A stretch of DNA of 64,000 nucleotides from Dethiobacter sp. (lineage in GTDB: Bacteria > Bacillota > Dethiobacteria > Dethiobacterales > Dethiobacteraceae): NCBI GenBank assembly GCA_018333635.1, contig JAGXTL010000037.1, forward strand, positions 1-64,000, given 5' to 3'. This document shows, piece after piece, positions 34,289 through 44,345 of the stretch. Position 1 is the stretch's first letter. Every line of letters starts with the position of its first letter. A program made the translations under genes and the position numbers. The notes under the pieces were generated by a model. It did no database searches. It saw only the letters and a list, made by a program, of their open reading frames with translations, and was not told the DNA's origin.

Positions 34289-36220
34289 TTATTTCGACCC
34301 TTCTTCCAGGCAGCGAGTCAACTTTTCCCATAACGAATATAATTTTCCAAGCTCTTCTTTAACGCTATGCATTTCCTCCCCTTTTTCCGCCGCCAAGCGA
34401 TAATCGTTAAATACTTCCGGCTCTGAGAGCTCTGCCACCAAGAGAGCTAGGCGGAGTTCAAGTCCGCCAATTTCCTCTTCCGTCTCACGAATACGTACTT
34501 CCATTTTACGCAATTCCCGTCGCTTTGCCAGTAAATCTTCCCGTCTTTGTTTTTCTGCCTCTTGACGTTCACGCGTTTCCGCTTTCACAGGCGAAGCAAC
34601 CGCTTTTTCACGTCTTTCCCGTTCCTGCAGATAATCTGCATAAGGCATTTGATAAAAGTTTACGCCGCCGTCCCTCACCTCTAATACGCTGTCAGTCGTG
34701 CGACTAATAAAATAGCGGTCATGTGTAACTACTAAAAGCGTTCCCGGAAAAGCGTCCAGCGCACTTTCCAGTTCTTCCACACCACGGATGTCCAGATGGT
34801 TCGTCGGTTCGTCCAGCACAAGAAAATTTCCTGCGTCAAGGCCTAATTTAGCCAACGCTAAACGGCTTCGCTCACCGCCGCTTAAATCCGCATTACATTT
34901 AAACACATCTTCACCACTAAAAAGAAAGCGGCCTAAGTACGTTCTGGCAGCGCTGAGCGTCATGCCGGAAGACTCCATAATCTCGTCTAGCGGTGTTTTT
35001 TCCGCTGAAACTGCCTGCTGATGCTGGTCAAAATATACTAAACGGACACTGGGGCCAAGCCAGACAGTACCGCTATCTGCAGCCAACTCACCCGCAATCA
35101 GTTTAAGCAATGTGGACTTTCCCGAACCGTTGGGACCAAGGAGCGCCACCCGTTTGCCCCAGCGAATTTCCACATTAACATTTCGAAAGACGGTTCTGGC
35201 TCCAAATTCTTTAGCGACATTTGTTAAGCGTACAGCTATTTCCCCACTGCGCCCAGAAAAAAGAAAATCAAGAGCCATGGCTTTTTCCTGCTGCGGACAG
35301 TTAAGTTTTGTCAATTTCTCCAATTTCTTTTGTCTGCTTTTAGCCTGTCTCTTTTCGCGTTCCCCGGTGCCCTGAGTACGGATGTATGTCTCTTCCCTGG
35401 CAAGATAATCCTGCTGCTTGCGATATGCTTTTTCTTCGCTGACAGCCGCCAGTTCACGCTGTGCCATGTATGCGGAATAATTGCCGCGGTAGCTCTTAAG
35501 CTGATGCTGCTCCAAAGACAGAATCCTTCCTGCCACCCTGTCCAGAAAATAGCGATCATGGGAAACAATCATAACACAACCCCGCCAATCGCTCAAATAT
35601 TTTTCCAGCCACTCCACGGCAGACAGATCAAGATGGTTTGTCGGTTCATCCAGCAACAGCAGCTCCGGCTCCTCCAATAAGAGGCGAGCTAAGCGCAGAC
35701 GTGTTTTCTCACCGCCGGAAAATGTCTCCACAGCCCGTTTTAGATCGCTCGCGGAAAAACCCAGTCCTGAAACAACAGACCGCAGCCGGGACTCGGCACT
35801 ATATCCTCCTGCCGCCTCAAACTGATGACGTAGCTTTCCGTACTCGTTTAACACCGCCTCCAAAGCCTGCGGGTTGGCAGTAAGCTTTGCCGAAGCCATA
35901 TTCTTCTCCAACAGACTCAAGCGAACGGCAAGCTCATCCAGAAAACCCAAAGCACGGCGCAATTCTTCTTCCATGGTTGCCGCCGCCGTTTTTGCCGTTC
36001 CCTGTTCGAGATAACCAATGGTCACGCCACGGGCTAAGGCAACACTCCCCGCATCGGCCGTTTCTTGCCCGGTAATTATTTTCAGCAGCGTGGTTTTGCC
36101 GGCGCCGTTTGGACCCACCAACCCTACCCGCTCAGCCGGATACAACTGAAAATCGATACGTTGCAAGACAGTGCTTGCGCCGTACGATTTTGAAATTTGA
36201 CTTACTGACAATACTGCCAT
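34289..36220 (-). CDS. ABC-F family ATPase
   Basis: Soluble ABC-F protein acting on ribosomes rather than in transport. Two ABC domains have Walker A GPNGAGKTT and GPNGSGKST, signatures FSGGEKTRLRLAR and LSGGERSRLALAK, and Walker B LLLLDEPTNHLD and FLVLDEPTNHLD. The interdomain linker (about residues 240-320) is charged and helical, and a coiled coil occupies the C-terminal 100 residues, as in YdiF/Uup types. 643 residues. A housekeeping translation factor is likelier than an antibiotic-resistance one. Confidence 0.93.
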   Translation of the reverse strand: MAVLSVSQISKSYGASTVLQRIDFQLYPAERVGLVGPNGAGKTTLLKIITGQETADAGSVALARGVTIGYLEQGTAKTAAATMEEELRRALGFLDELAVRLSLLEKNMASAKLTANPQALEAVLNEYGKLRHQFEAAGGYSAESRLRSVVSGLGFSASDLKRAVETFSGGEKTRLRLARLLLEEPELLLLDEPTNHLDLSAVEWLEKYLSDWRGCVMIVSHDRYFLDRVAGRILSLEQHQLKSYRGNYSAYMAQRELAAVSEEKAYRKQQDYLAREETYIRTQGTGEREKRQAKSRQKKLEKLTKLNCPQQEKAMALDFLFSGRSGEIAVRLTNVAKEFGARTVFRNVNVEIRWGKRVALLGPNGSGKSTLLKLIAGELAADSGTVWLGPSVRLVYFDQHQQAVSAEKTPLDEIMESSGMTLSAARTYLGRFLFSGEDVFKCNADLSGGERSRLALAKLGLDAGNFLVLDEPTNHLDIRGVEELESALDAFPGTLLVVTHDRYFISRTTDSVLEVRDGGVNFYQMPYADYLQERERREKAVASPVKAETRERQEAEKQRREDLLAKRRELRKMEVRIRETEEEIGGLELRLALLVAELSEPEVFNDYRLAAEKGEEMHSVKEELGKLYSLWEKLTRCLEEGSK

Positions 36221-36394
36221 CTGTTACCTCCATAGCTTGCCGCTTCATCCCTTCTATTTCCCCAAAATGCTGCGCTAATCCTGCAACACAGGAAAATCCC
36301 ACGCCTACTTTATAAATTTAAAAAATATTCGCCTTGTATCACTAACTGGATACTGCTATACTTGAGAGGATGTGCACTTGGGAGGTTAACAAAA

Positions 36395-38221
36395 ATGAAC
36401 ATTCGCAACCTGGCAATTATTGCCCACGTAGACCACGGGAAAACAACCCTTGTGGACGGAATGCTTAAACAGAGCGGAATTTTTCGCAGCAACGAGAGCG
36501 TTATGGAGCGCGTCATGGACTCCAACGATCTGGAGCGGGAACGAGGCATTACTATTCTCGCCAAAAACACCGCTGTTGTTTACAGCGGTGTTAAAATTAA
36601 TATTGTGGATACACCGGGACACGCCGATTTCGGCGGTGAAGTAGAGCGAGCACTCTCCATGGTGGACGGCGTACTGCTGGTGGTTGATGCTTTCGAGGGC
36701 CCGATGCCTCAGACACGCTTTGTGCTGCGTAAAGCACTTGAGCTGGGCCTCTGTCCCATTGTTGTGGTAAATAAGGTCGATCGCAGCGATGCCCGGCCGA
36801 CGCAAGTGGTAGATATGGTCTTCGATCTCTTTGTCGATTTGGGAGCGAGTGATGAACAACTCGATTTTCCGATAATCTATGCGTCGGCCAGGAACGGCGT
36901 GGCCGGAACAGAGCCGGATCAGTTGTCAGACTCACTGCAACCCCTCTTTGCCGCAATTGTCCAACATGTACCTGCCCCTACAGGGGAGGTAGCAGCCCCA
37001 TTCCAACTGCTGGTGGCTAACTTGGCATACGATAACTATGTGGGGAAATACGCCATTGGTCGCGTACTGCGCGGCTCTCTCTCCGCAGGTGATCCGGTCG
37101 CCGTCATCCACGCTGACGGCACGACTGAACGTGGCAAAGTAAGCAAAGTTTTTGTCTTTGAAGGATTGAAAAAAACGGAGACTGCTCAGGCAAGCAGCGG
37201 CGAAATCGTAGCGCTCTCCGGCCTGGAAAATGTCAATATCGGCGAGACAATTACCCATCCCGACCATATCGAGCAGCTGCCGGTCATCTCTGTAGACGAG
37301 CCCACTCTGGCAATGACTTTCCTCGTTAACAACAGCCCCTTTGCTGGACGAGAAGGTCAATTTGTCACTTCCCGCAAACTACGCGAACGGCTTTTCCGCG
37401 AACTTGACACCAATGTCTCCTTACGCGTGGAAGAAACAGACAGCCCAGACTCCTATAAAGTCTCCGGCAGGGGTGAGTTACATCTTTCGATTCTGATTGA
37501 AAACATGCGGCGCGAGGGCTTTGAACTTCAAGTCAGCAAACCGGTAGTTATCTTAAAAAAAATTGACGGCAAAATACATGAACCGGTGGAACATCTAGTG
37601 CTTGACTTGCCTGAGGAATGCATGGGTGGCGTAATGGAGCGGCTGAGCCGCCGTAAAGCCGATATGTTAGACATGGCTCCCACCGGGCCAGGCCAACTAC
37701 GCATCGAATTCCATATCCCGGCTCGCGGTCTGATAGGTTTCCGCTCGGAATTTCTCACCGAAACCCGAGGTAACGGAGTAATGAACCATACTTTTTCCGG
37801 TTATCAACCTTACAAAGGAGATATTCCCTCACGCTTTCAAGGAGCTCTCATAGCCTGGGAAGACGGTGATGCCACCACCTATGGCCTTAATGCCGCCGAA
37901 GAACGGGGGCTGCTCTTTATCATCCCAGGCACCAAAGTATATGAGGGGATGATTGTGGGTCAGAATAACCGCGAGGATGATCTGGAGATTAACGTCTGCA
38001 AGAAAAAGCACCTGACCAATATCCGTTCTTCCACTGCAGAAGATGCGATCAGGCTCAAAGAGCCGCGGCTTCACAGCCTCGAAGAAGCTATTGAGTTTAT
38101 TGCTGATGATGAGTTAGTGGAAGTTACACCAAAAAGTATCCGTCTGCGTAAAAAACTTTTGAAAAAGAATGAACGACAACGTGCAAGCAAAGACCAAGCA
38201 ATAAAACGAACGGGTTCATAA
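36395..38221 (+). CDS. typA: ribosome-associated GTPase TypA/BipA
   Basis: Translational GTPase that binds the ribosome under stress and aids 50S assembly. The start [24 protein letters not shown] holds the P loop AHVDHGKTT, followed by [28 protein letters not shown] and NKVDR. The C-terminal half has the BipA-specific region with [12 protein letters not shown] and [17 protein letters not shown]. About 608 residues. ATG 36395 is preceded by GGGAGG; the in-frame extension to 36362 is rejected. Confidence 0.97.
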   Translation: MNIRNLAIIAHVDHGKTTLVDGMLKQSGIFRSNESVMERVMDSNDLERERGITILAKNTAVVYSGVKINIVDTPGHADFGGEVERALSMVDGVLLVVDAFEGPMPQTRFVLRKALELGLCPIVVVNKVDRSDARPTQVVDMVFDLFVDLGASDEQLDFPIIYASARNGVAGTEPDQLSDSLQPLFAAIVQHVPAPTGEVAAPFQLLVANLAYDNYVGKYAIGRVLRGSLSAGDPVAVIHADGTTERGKVSKVFVFEGLKKTETAQASSGEIVALSGLENVNIGETITHPDHIEQLPVISVDEPTLAMTFLVNNSPFAGREGQFVTSRKLRERLFRELDTNVSLRVEETDSPDSYKVSGRGELHLSILIENMRREGFELQVSKPVVILKKIDGKIHEPVEHLVLDLPEECMGGVMERLSRRKADMLDMAPTGPGQLRIEFHIPARGLIGFRSEFLTETRGNGVMNHTFSGYQPYKGDIPSRFQGALIAWEDGDATTYGLNAAEERGLLFIIPGTKVYEGMIVGQNNREDDLEINVCKKKHLTNIRSSTAEDAIRLKEPRLHSLEEAIEFIADDELVEVTPKSIRLRKKLLKKNERQRASKDQAIKRTGS

Positions 38222-38223
38222 GC

Positions 38224-38269
38224 AAAGGGGCTGACCGATTTTTGCATTTTTCTAGCGGCAGCCCCTTTT
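38224..38269. terminator. terminator between convergent typA and CBS-ACT gene
   Basis: Ten-base-pair stem AAAGGGGCTG/CAGCCCCTTT with an inner CCG/CGG extension and a one-base bulge; TTTT follows on the plus strand. It lies between two convergent genes and may serve both. Confidence 0.7.
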
Positions 38270-38278
38270 GTATGCTTA

Positions 38279-38941
38279 CTATTCAGTGCAGACATTACTT
38301 TCACTAACGTGCACCACGCGATAGCTTTTTTCTCTCAAAAAATCCAGCAGCGCATCCACGTCGTCACAACCCTGCAGGCGCCAGACAGATTGAACGAGAT
38401 TACTGCGGACATCCCTTGGCATCATAACCACACTAATAATAGTAACACCGAAATTGCGCAGCAATTCATCTGCTTCTGCCAACGCGCCGCTTCTGTCTGG
38501 CAACTCCAATGTCAGCCGCAGACCGCTGCTGTTGACACCAAGCATTTCCATAAAAGCGGCAAAAATATCTGTTTCAGTAATTATGCCCACGATTGTGCCA
38601 TTATCAAGCACCGGCAAGCCACCGATGCGATTTTCACGCAACAGGGCAGCAGCTTCATCAATGGGAGCATCAATTTTAACAGTATGCAGCTTTTTCGCCA
38701 TTACCTCCTTTACCGGCAGTTTGGCTAAAAGGTAATTTAATTCCCAAATACTAAGACTTGTTGCAGGGGAAGGTGACGCACGGACTAAATCAAGCAGCGT
38801 CACAATTCCCACCAGGCGACCCATCTCCACTACAGGCAGGCGGCGGATTTTTTTTTCTTCCATCAGGGCAAGGGCATCCGGCACAGTAGTTTGAGGCTCG
38901 ATAGTTATCACTTGCTTAGTCATCTTGTCTTTTACCAGCAT
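38279..38941 (-). CDS. CBS-ACT domain protein (AcuB-like)
   Basis: Two CBS domains (about residues 4-60 and 80-135), the pattern MTKQVITIEPQTTVPDALAL then RRLPVVE being typical, followed by an ACT domain (about 140-215, LTLELPDRSGALAEADELL). This layout resembles AcuB of Bacillus, placed near acetoin/acetate control genes. It probably senses an adenine nucleotide and an amino acid, but the target is unknown. About 220 residues from ATG 38941, eight bases after GGGAGG. Confidence 0.85.
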   Translation of the reverse strand: MLVKDKMTKQVITIEPQTTVPDALALMEEKKIRRLPVVEMGRLVGIVTLLDLVRASPSPATSLSIWELNYLLAKLPVKEVMAKKLHTVKIDAPIDEAAALLRENRIGGLPVLDNGTIVGIITETDIFAAFMEMLGVNSSGLRLTLELPDRSGALAEADELLRNFGVTIISVVMMPRDVRSNLVQSVWRLQGCDDVDALLDFLREKSYRVVHVSESNVCTE

Positions 38942-39113
38942 GAACAAATCCTCCCTTTTTCTCTATAATATTTTAGCAGTTCTTTATGCTCTTGTGAAGC
39001 TCGCTGAAAATCTTTTGTCGCCAACCTGACAGACTGCTGACCTCACAGTTAAAAAAGGAATTTTCTACTTAAACGGCGAACTGTTTCATATCTTAAATGC
39101 AGGAGGTAAACTG

Positions 39114-39461
39114 ATGTCAAAACTACTCTTTCTTGAGGATATAGAAGCGCTGGAACAGGCTCTGGCTACCGCCGGAGACAAGCCTCTCCTGATTTTCAAA
39201 CACAGTTCTACCTGCCCCATCAGTGCCCGAGCACACCGGGAGATTGACAAGTTTTTGGCTAGTGATGCGCCGGAAGACACTCTTGTCTGCGCCGTTGTCG
39301 TACAACATGCCCGCAATGTTTCCGATGCTGTGGCCGCAAAAACCGGGGTGCGCCATGAAACACCGCAGGTATTACTGCTTCGTGAAGGGCAGTGCGTATG
39401 GAACACCTCCCACCGGAGCATTACTCTGGAATCCTTAAGAGAAGCAATAGCAAAAAATTAA
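39114..39461 (+). CDS. ytxJ: YtxJ-like monothiol thioredoxin-fold protein
   Basis: Thioredoxin-fold protein of the DUF2847 family (YtxJ), which travels with bacillithiol systems in Bacillus. KHSSTCPISARAHREID holds the single active-site Cys34 followed by Pro-Ile-Ser. The 115-residue length is typical. GCAGGAGG precedes the ATG. No bacillithiol synthesis gene lies in the window, so its thiol partner is open. Confidence 0.85.
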   Translation: MSKLLFLEDIEALEQALATAGDKPLLIFKHSSTCPISARAHREIDKFLASDAPEDTLVCAVVVQHARNVSDAVAAKTGVRHETPQVLLLREGQCVWNTSHRSITLESLREAIAKN

Positions 39462-39504
39462 GTCTGCCGTCACTGGCAACTTCAATCCCTCTGGTTAGGG
39501 CTGC

Positions 39505-40413
39505 CTACTTACACGTTACTAAATTTTTCCCTGATCTTTTGGCAAAATATAATATCCGATCTGCCTCTTCCACTAGCTGCAGGGCAGTCATGTCTTGTTC
39601 ATAAACCGCTACCCCGAAAGAAGCAGTCAAAGGCTCGGTTTTTTCACCTTTCTGCAAGGGAATTGGCGTGCTCTCCATTACTTCCCGGATTCGTTCACAC
39701 AACTGTTTCGCTTGAGTTAGCGTAGTTTGGGGGAGAATAATCGCAAACTCCTCACCGCCGCAACGTGCCACCGTGTCGGAGGCACGAACGGTATCTTGCA
39801 AGATACGAGCAGCGCAAGCCAGCGCCTTATCGCCCTGGGGATGCCCCCACTTATCATTATACTGTTTAAAGTTGTCCAAATCGATAATTACTAGCGCTAA
39901 GGAGAACTGATAACGCCGGACTCTGTCAACTTCCTTCTCCAGACAGTGGTGAAAAAAGCGGTGATTAAACAAACCGCTTAATTCGTCAGTAACCGCATCC
40001 CGCCAAAAAGAATCTGCCTGCCGTTTCAGCTTGCCTGCCACTGTGCCGGCCGCTACAGCAAAAAGCAGAAACAGGGAAAAGTAGGCGGCCAATACGGAAA
40101 AATATTCAGCCTGCAGTTGCATAGCTCCCCTTAAATGCCAGAAGAAGAAAGGTGCCACACCTAACGCCGCCACTAACCCGCCTCGCATCCCAAGGTGGTA
40201 GCACAATAGCGCAAGAGGCAGAATCCAGAAAGCGTAGATTCCCATCCGCGCTAACAAATTATCTCCGGGAAACATGGTTTGTCTGTCTACCAGCGGGGGG
40301 ATGAGATACATTATCACGATGATTTGCCAAAAACCATAAGGCAACTGACTGTGAACAGGCTGCCAGCGCACGGAAGTCAGGGCGTTATCCTTTTTTAATC
40401 GCTTTTCTTTCAT
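39505..40413 (-). CDS. membrane-bound diguanylate cyclase (GGDEF domain)
   Basis: Makes cyclic di-GMP. About 302 residues: four or so hydrophobic segments in the first 130 residues form a membrane sensor, followed by a GGDEF domain from about residue 140. The active site reads ARCGGEEFAIIL, and an RxxD (RASD) lies five residues before GGEEF, so the product-inhibition site is intact. The start is ATG 40413 with an AGGGG site; a longer reading from 40461 is unlikely. The signal sensed is unknown. Confidence 0.9.
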   Translation of the reverse strand: MKEKRLKKDNALTSVRWQPVHSQLPYGFWQIIVIMYLIPPLVDRQTMFPGDNLLARMGIYAFWILPLALLCYHLGMRGGLVAALGVAPFFFWHLRGAMQLQAEYFSVLAAYFSLFLLFAVAAGTVAGKLKRQADSFWRDAVTDELSGLFNHRFFHHCLEKEVDRVRRYQFSLALVIIDLDNFKQYNDKWGHPQGDKALACAARILQDTVRASDTVARCGGEEFAIILPQTTLTQAKQLCERIREVMESTPIPLQKGEKTEPLTASFGVAVYEQDMTALQLVEEADRILYFAKRSGKNLVTCK

Positions 40414-40514
40414 GGAGCACCCCTTTACGACTGATTGGAACTGTCTCTCCCTAAAAGTCACCCGTGCCGGCTACGGCATCATCGGAAAGAATAAAAATCG
40501 CCCCCCCACCATCG

Positions 40515-40538
40515 CTCTCCCCAGGAGAGTGGGGAGAA
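40515..40538. repeat. GC-rich hairpin upstream of the DUF1622 gene
   Basis: An 8-bp stem TCTCCCCA/TGGGGAGA around GGAGAG. It resembles the purine/pyrimidine hairpins at the window start and may be a related dispersed element. Confidence 0.45.
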
Positions 40539-40564
40539 GACTTACTGGGTAGGAGGGATCTCTT

Positions 40565-40903
40565 TTGCCTGATCTGCATGCCTTTGAGCGATTGATGGCC
40601 GAAATAATTCTGCTGGCTGCCCATTTGCTCGAAATTTTCGGCACGATAATTATTTTCTATGCTGGCGTTAACACTTTTCTGCGCTTTCTGCGGGGGAAAA
40701 CAGACGGGCGGGAAATACGCCTCAATTTTGCCCGCTTTCTTCTTTTTGGCTTAGAATTTAAGTTGGCCAGTGAAATTCTGCGCACTGTGATTGTTCGCAC
40801 TCTAAACGAAGTATTCATACTGGCAGCCATAATTTCCTTACGGGCTATTTTGAATATAATTATCCACTGGGAAATTCGGCAGGAAAAACTAGATAAAGAC
40901 TAG
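40565..40903 (+). CDS. DUF1622 membrane protein
   Basis: Small inner-membrane protein of the DUF1622 family with three hydrophobic stretches (about residues 12-38, 55-70 and 80-100). It includes LRFLLGK-like LRFLRGK and the conserved LRTVIVRTLNEVFILAAII segment. 112 residues. The start is TTG 40565, eight bases after GGAGG. Function unknown; distribution suggests a channel-like or accessory membrane role, which is not shown here. Confidence 0.75.
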   Translation: MPDLHAFERLMAEIILLAAHLLEIFGTIIIFYAGVNTFLRFLRGKTDGREIRLNFARFLLFGLEFKLASEILRTVIVRTLNEVFILAAIISLRAILNIIIHWEIRQEKLDKD

Positions 40904-41080
40904 AAATTCTTCTCTGCAGACATCTTCTCTGCCGCATACCCACCACATGCTCTCTATTCGTGATATTTTTTCCATTTCCTGCTTTTAATCGGAAGTTATA
41001 TTTTAACTAAATCTCTGCCATGGAGAGCAAACTCAGTTAAAGCTTTCTGAATATAGTTGGGCAAGAAAGCGGTGTCAGAG

Positions 41081-43015
41081 ATGAAACCCTTAATTTACAA
41101 CGGACAGCCGATTGCAGCTAGCAGTATCCTCAAAAAGGTAAATCCTTTTCAGCATCTTGCTCAAAGCACTCTGGAAAGTATCATCGCTAAGTCAGAAATA
41201 CGGCAGTTTCCCAAAGGGATTTATGTATTCCGCCAAGGCGATCCTTCTCTCCAGGCGCTATTTGTCTTGGTTTCCGGCAGCGCGGACATCACCGTTCTAG
41301 ACAAGCAAGACAAAGAAGTCCTGGTTAGCAAACGGCAGGAGCTGGAATTTTTCGGGGAAATGGTTTTTTTCTCAGAGGACTGCTACCCTGCTTCCGTGCA
41401 GGCGGCGACAGATTTGCTCTGCATTGTTATCCCCAATGCCTTGTTTGAAACGGAGCTTTCACGTACCCCGGGATTTGCAAATGCTTTTAGCCGTATTCTG
41501 GCAGAACGGATGCGAACCGTCTATCAATCACTGATTTCCGTGACGGAACAAACTAATATGGCGCTCGACCGGCCCATGCGCAGGCGGGTTGCCGACCTAA
41601 TGTCAGCGCCCCTTGTCACCTGCCACCTCCAAGACGAAATCACCGTAATGGCAAAACAAATGACTGCCCACGCTGTTTCCTCTTTAGTAGTTATAGATGA
41701 AATGGGCCAGCCGCGCGGAATTGTCACCGAAAGAGATTTGGTCGGGAAAGTCCTAGCCCACGACCGCTGCCAAGAGGGTTTAACAGCCGGCGACATTATG
41801 GCTAAAAACTGCCTGACGGTGGCAGCCGAAGCTTTTTATTACGAAGCACTGCTGATTATGGTTAAACATAAGGTAAAACACCTGATTGTTATCGCTAACC
41901 AGAAACTCAGCGGTCTGATTACAATCCGCGATTTGATTATCTCCCGCAGCACCGGAGCCTTGGCCATCGTCAGCAGTATCGAAAGACAAGACACCGTTGA
42001 CGGCTTGGTGAAAGCTAGTGCCGAAATTGATAAAATCCTTCAGGCGCTGGTCGAAGAAAGGGCATCCAGCCAAGAAATACTACAGATCATTACCGAGTTT
42101 TACGACCGTCTCACGCAAAAAGTTATCCAGGTTTGCGAACAGGAAATGCTGACGGAGGGATATGGACCTCCACCTGTTGCTTACAGCTGGATAACCATGG
42201 GTAGCAGCGGAAGGCAGGAGCAATTTGTCAAAACAGATCAGGATAACGGTATTATCTACGATAACGTCCCGCCCGATAAAGAAGAAGCGGTAATAATTTA
42301 CTTTCAACTCCTGGCAGAAAAAGTGGTGGAAAGCCTCTTACGCTGCGGCTTTGCCAAATGCAAGGGAAATGTGATGGCCTCAAACCCATTTTGGTGTCGT
42401 TCCTTTAACGGTTGGCGCGAAACAATTAACGCCTGGGTTGACAAGCTGGATCCGGAAAATATCCGCATGATGACAATCTTTCTCGATTTTCGGTATGTCT
42501 ACGGCAAAAAAACGCTTTGTGACCTGCTCCGCAATTTTGTCACCCGCAGTTTTCAAAAGTCCGGCACCGTGCTGCTGTTTTTGGCTAAAGATGATCTAAG
42601 CCACCGTATCCCGCTAACCTTTTTCAAGCAAATCATTACAGAAAAAACAAAGGAACATCGCAACCTGGTCAATTTAAAGAGCGCCGCCTGCGTTCACATC
42701 GTTGACTGCCTGCGCATCTTTTCCCTGCGGGAAGGGATTGTAGAGACCAACACGTTTAAACGCTTAGAAAAACTGGCAAAAAAGCGCGTCATGTCTGAAG
42801 AAGAAAACGAACTGCTTGAAAATGCCTACGAAACATTAATGATGCTCCGCATTAGGCAAAGTCTCCACCAGCTAAGCGTTGGTCAACAACCTGATAATTA
42901 TCTAAACCCTAATGAATTAAGTAAGCGAGACAAATCTGCACTCCGAGAAGCATTTATAGCGGCAGATCGTCTGCAAAATCTGACTGGTCATGCATTTTAT
43001 GCGTTTATTGGCTGA
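41081..43015 (+). CDS. cNMP-binding/CBS/DUF294 putative nucleotidyltransferase
   Basis: Multidomain signalling protein of about 644 residues. A cyclic-nucleotide-binding fold occupies roughly residues 15-135 (FPKGIYVFRQGDPSLQALFV), two CBS domains lie near 165-285 (MSAPLVTCHLQDEITVMAKQ), then a DUF294 nucleotidyltransferase with GSSGRQEQFVKTDQDNGIIY and a DUF294 C-terminal helical domain. The start is ATG 41081 with a weak ribosome site. It forms a pair with the exonuclease gene 18 bp downstream. Such pairs occur beside acetate/SSS transporter genes in other bacteria, as they do here. Confidence 0.85.
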   Translation: MKPLIYNGQPIAASSILKKVNPFQHLAQSTLESIIAKSEIRQFPKGIYVFRQGDPSLQALFVLVSGSADITVLDKQDKEVLVSKRQELEFFGEMVFFSEDCYPASVQAATDLLCIVIPNALFETELSRTPGFANAFSRILAERMRTVYQSLISVTEQTNMALDRPMRRRVADLMSAPLVTCHLQDEITVMAKQMTAHAVSSLVVIDEMGQPRGIVTERDLVGKVLAHDRCQEGLTAGDIMAKNCLTVAAEAFYYEALLIMVKHKVKHLIVIANQKLSGLITIRDLIISRSTGALAIVSSIERQDTVDGLVKASAEIDKILQALVEERASSQEILQIITEFYDRLTQKVIQVCEQEMLTEGYGPPPVAYSWITMGSSGRQEQFVKTDQDNGIIYDNVPPDKEEAVIIYFQLLAEKVVESLLRCGFAKCKGNVMASNPFWCRSFNGWRETINAWVDKLDPENIRMMTIFLDFRYVYGKKTLCDLLRNFVTRSFQKSGTVLLFLAKDDLSHRIPLTFFKQIITEKTKEHRNLVNLKSAACVHIVDCLRIFSLREGIVETNTFKRLEKLAKKRVMSEEENELLENAYETLMMLRIRQSLHQLSVGQQPDNYLNPNELSKRDKSALREAFIAADRLQNLTGHAFYAFIG

Positions 43016-43033
43016 CAATAAGGAGTGAGCAAA

Positions 43034-43843
43034 GTGCTGCCTTTCAGAAATCTAAACCGCGAAAAACAGATGATGAAGCCCCGCCTCTCCCGATTGCAGC
43101 TGCTTACCGACCGTTTTCTTTACTGGCTTTATAAGCTGCGCGCCGAACGTCGCGGAAATCGGAATAGCTTCGAACCGGAGCAGAAAATAACCTCAGCCAT
43201 CACGGAAAAATCATTACAGCTTAAAACAAAAAAAGACTGGGATGTTCCGCTTGAGAACAGCCGCTATATCCTCTTTGACACGGAGACTACCGGCTTCTAC
43301 CCCTATCAGGGTGATGAAATTATCAGCATTGCCGCAGTAGTAGTGGAAAACGGACAAATCCGGGAGGATTTAATTTTTAACGAACTGGTGAACCCATACC
43401 GCAGCATCCCGCCGGCAATACAGGAACTGACGGGCATTACTGCTGAAATGGTGTCAGACAAACGTCACGTCTGCGCTGTTCTCAATGATTTCCTTGACTT
43501 TATCGGGGATTCGGTGCTGGTGGCTCACAATGCGGAGTTTGACTTGGCATTTATCAACATTAAACTGAACTGGTATACTCAAACTGAAATATACAACCAG
43601 GTCATCGATACTTATAAGCTTTCCAGGGCTCTAAGTCCTGAGTTTGCAGCCCATGACCTAGACACTCTCTTGAGAAAGCACCACGTCCCTATCCGGGCGC
43701 GTCATACAGCCCTGGGAGACTCGCTGATGACGGCAGAAATTTTCTTAAAATACTTGGCTTGCCTGCGGGAGCAAAACATCCTCACGCTAAAGCAGCTCTA
43801 CTATTTCTTGCATATGAAAAGCAGTATTAGCTTCTGCAACTAA
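43034..43843 (+). CDS. DnaQ-like 3'-5' exonuclease
   Basis: DEDDh exonuclease related to the epsilon subunit of DNA polymerase III. ExoI is FDTETTGFYPYQGDEI, ExoII is HNAEFDLAFINI and ExoIII is HTALGDSLMTAEIF, so all catalytic acids and the His are present. About 269 residues from GTG 43034, eight bases after AAGGAG. An N-terminal basic segment of about 70 residues precedes the domain. The tight link to the DUF294 gene suggests an RNA or nucleotide-signalling substrate rather than replication proofreading; this is inference. Confidence 0.88.
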   Translation: MLPFRNLNREKQMMKPRLSRLQLLTDRFLYWLYKLRAERRGNRNSFEPEQKITSAITEKSLQLKTKKDWDVPLENSRYILFDTETTGFYPYQGDEIISIAAVVVENGQIREDLIFNELVNPYRSIPPAIQELTGITAEMVSDKRHVCAVLNDFLDFIGDSVLVAHNAEFDLAFINIKLNWYTQTEIYNQVIDTYKLSRALSPEFAAHDLDTLLRKHHVPIRARHTALGDSLMTAEIFLKYLACLREQNILTLKQLYYFLHMKSSISFCN

Positions 43844-43871
43844 TTATGCAAATTTTTCAAACTATCCAAAT

Positions 43872-43915
43872 AATAATGTGGCGGTCCCGTGTAGCATTGG
43901 GCCCGCCACATTATT
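43872..43915. terminator. bidirectional terminator between exonuclease and mutase genes
   Basis: Thirteen-base-pair perfect stem AATAATGTGGCGG and its complement, with an inner CCC/GGG. A/T-rich flanks on both sides serve both convergent operons. The right arm touches the icmB stop codon. Confidence 0.8.
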
Positions 43916-44328
43916 TATGATAGCTTCTCTGTCATTGTACTGCGTATCCACTTTATAATTTCCCCGGTACGAATGCCCGGTGTAAAGAGCGCACCGGCGT
44001 AGCCGCCGTCAATCAGCTCTTTGATGTCATCGTCGGAGATAATTCCTCCGCCCATTACAATAATATCTTCCGCATTGTTTTCTTTCAACAGCTCGCAGAT
44101 ACGCGGAAAAATGGTCATATGAGCACCGGAGAGAACACTCAGGCCGATCATGTCCACATCTTCCTGGATGGCTGCTTCCACAATCTGTTCCGGTGTTTGG
44201 TGGAGGCCGGTGTAGACAACTTCCATTCCGGCATCACGCAGTGCTCTCGCCACTACTTTTGCACCGCGGTCGTGACCGTCCAACCCCGGCTTGGCTACAA
44301 GGACGCGGATTTTTCTCTCTGTATTCAT
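43915..44328 (-). CDS. icmB: B12-binding small subunit of acyl-CoA mutase (isobutyryl-CoA mutase-like)
   Basis: Cobalamin-binding subunit of a carbon-skeleton mutase. The DxHxxG motif is Asp17-x-His19-x2-Gly22 in [11 protein letters not shown], with SVLSGAH and GGGIISDDD completing the base-off B12 fold. 137 residues is usual for a detached B12 domain. It lies 17 bp after the large subunit gene. It would serve isobutyryl- or methylmalonyl-CoA mutase alike; I name it from the large subunit's active-site residues. Confidence 0.85.
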   Translation of the reverse strand: MNTERKIRVLVAKPGLDGHDRGAKVVARALRDAGMEVVYTGLHQTPEQIVEAAIQEDVDMIGLSVLSGAHMTIFPRICELLKENNAEDIIVMGGGIISDDDIKELIDGGYAGALFTPGIRTGEIIKWIRSTMTEKLS

Positions 44329-44345
44329 TCGCTTATCCCCTTCTG

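Noticed and set aside
40904-41080. Possible riboswitch before the cNMP/CBS/DUF294 gene
   Set aside because: No strong conserved stem or terminator could be drawn in this 177-base gap; nothing recognisable seen.
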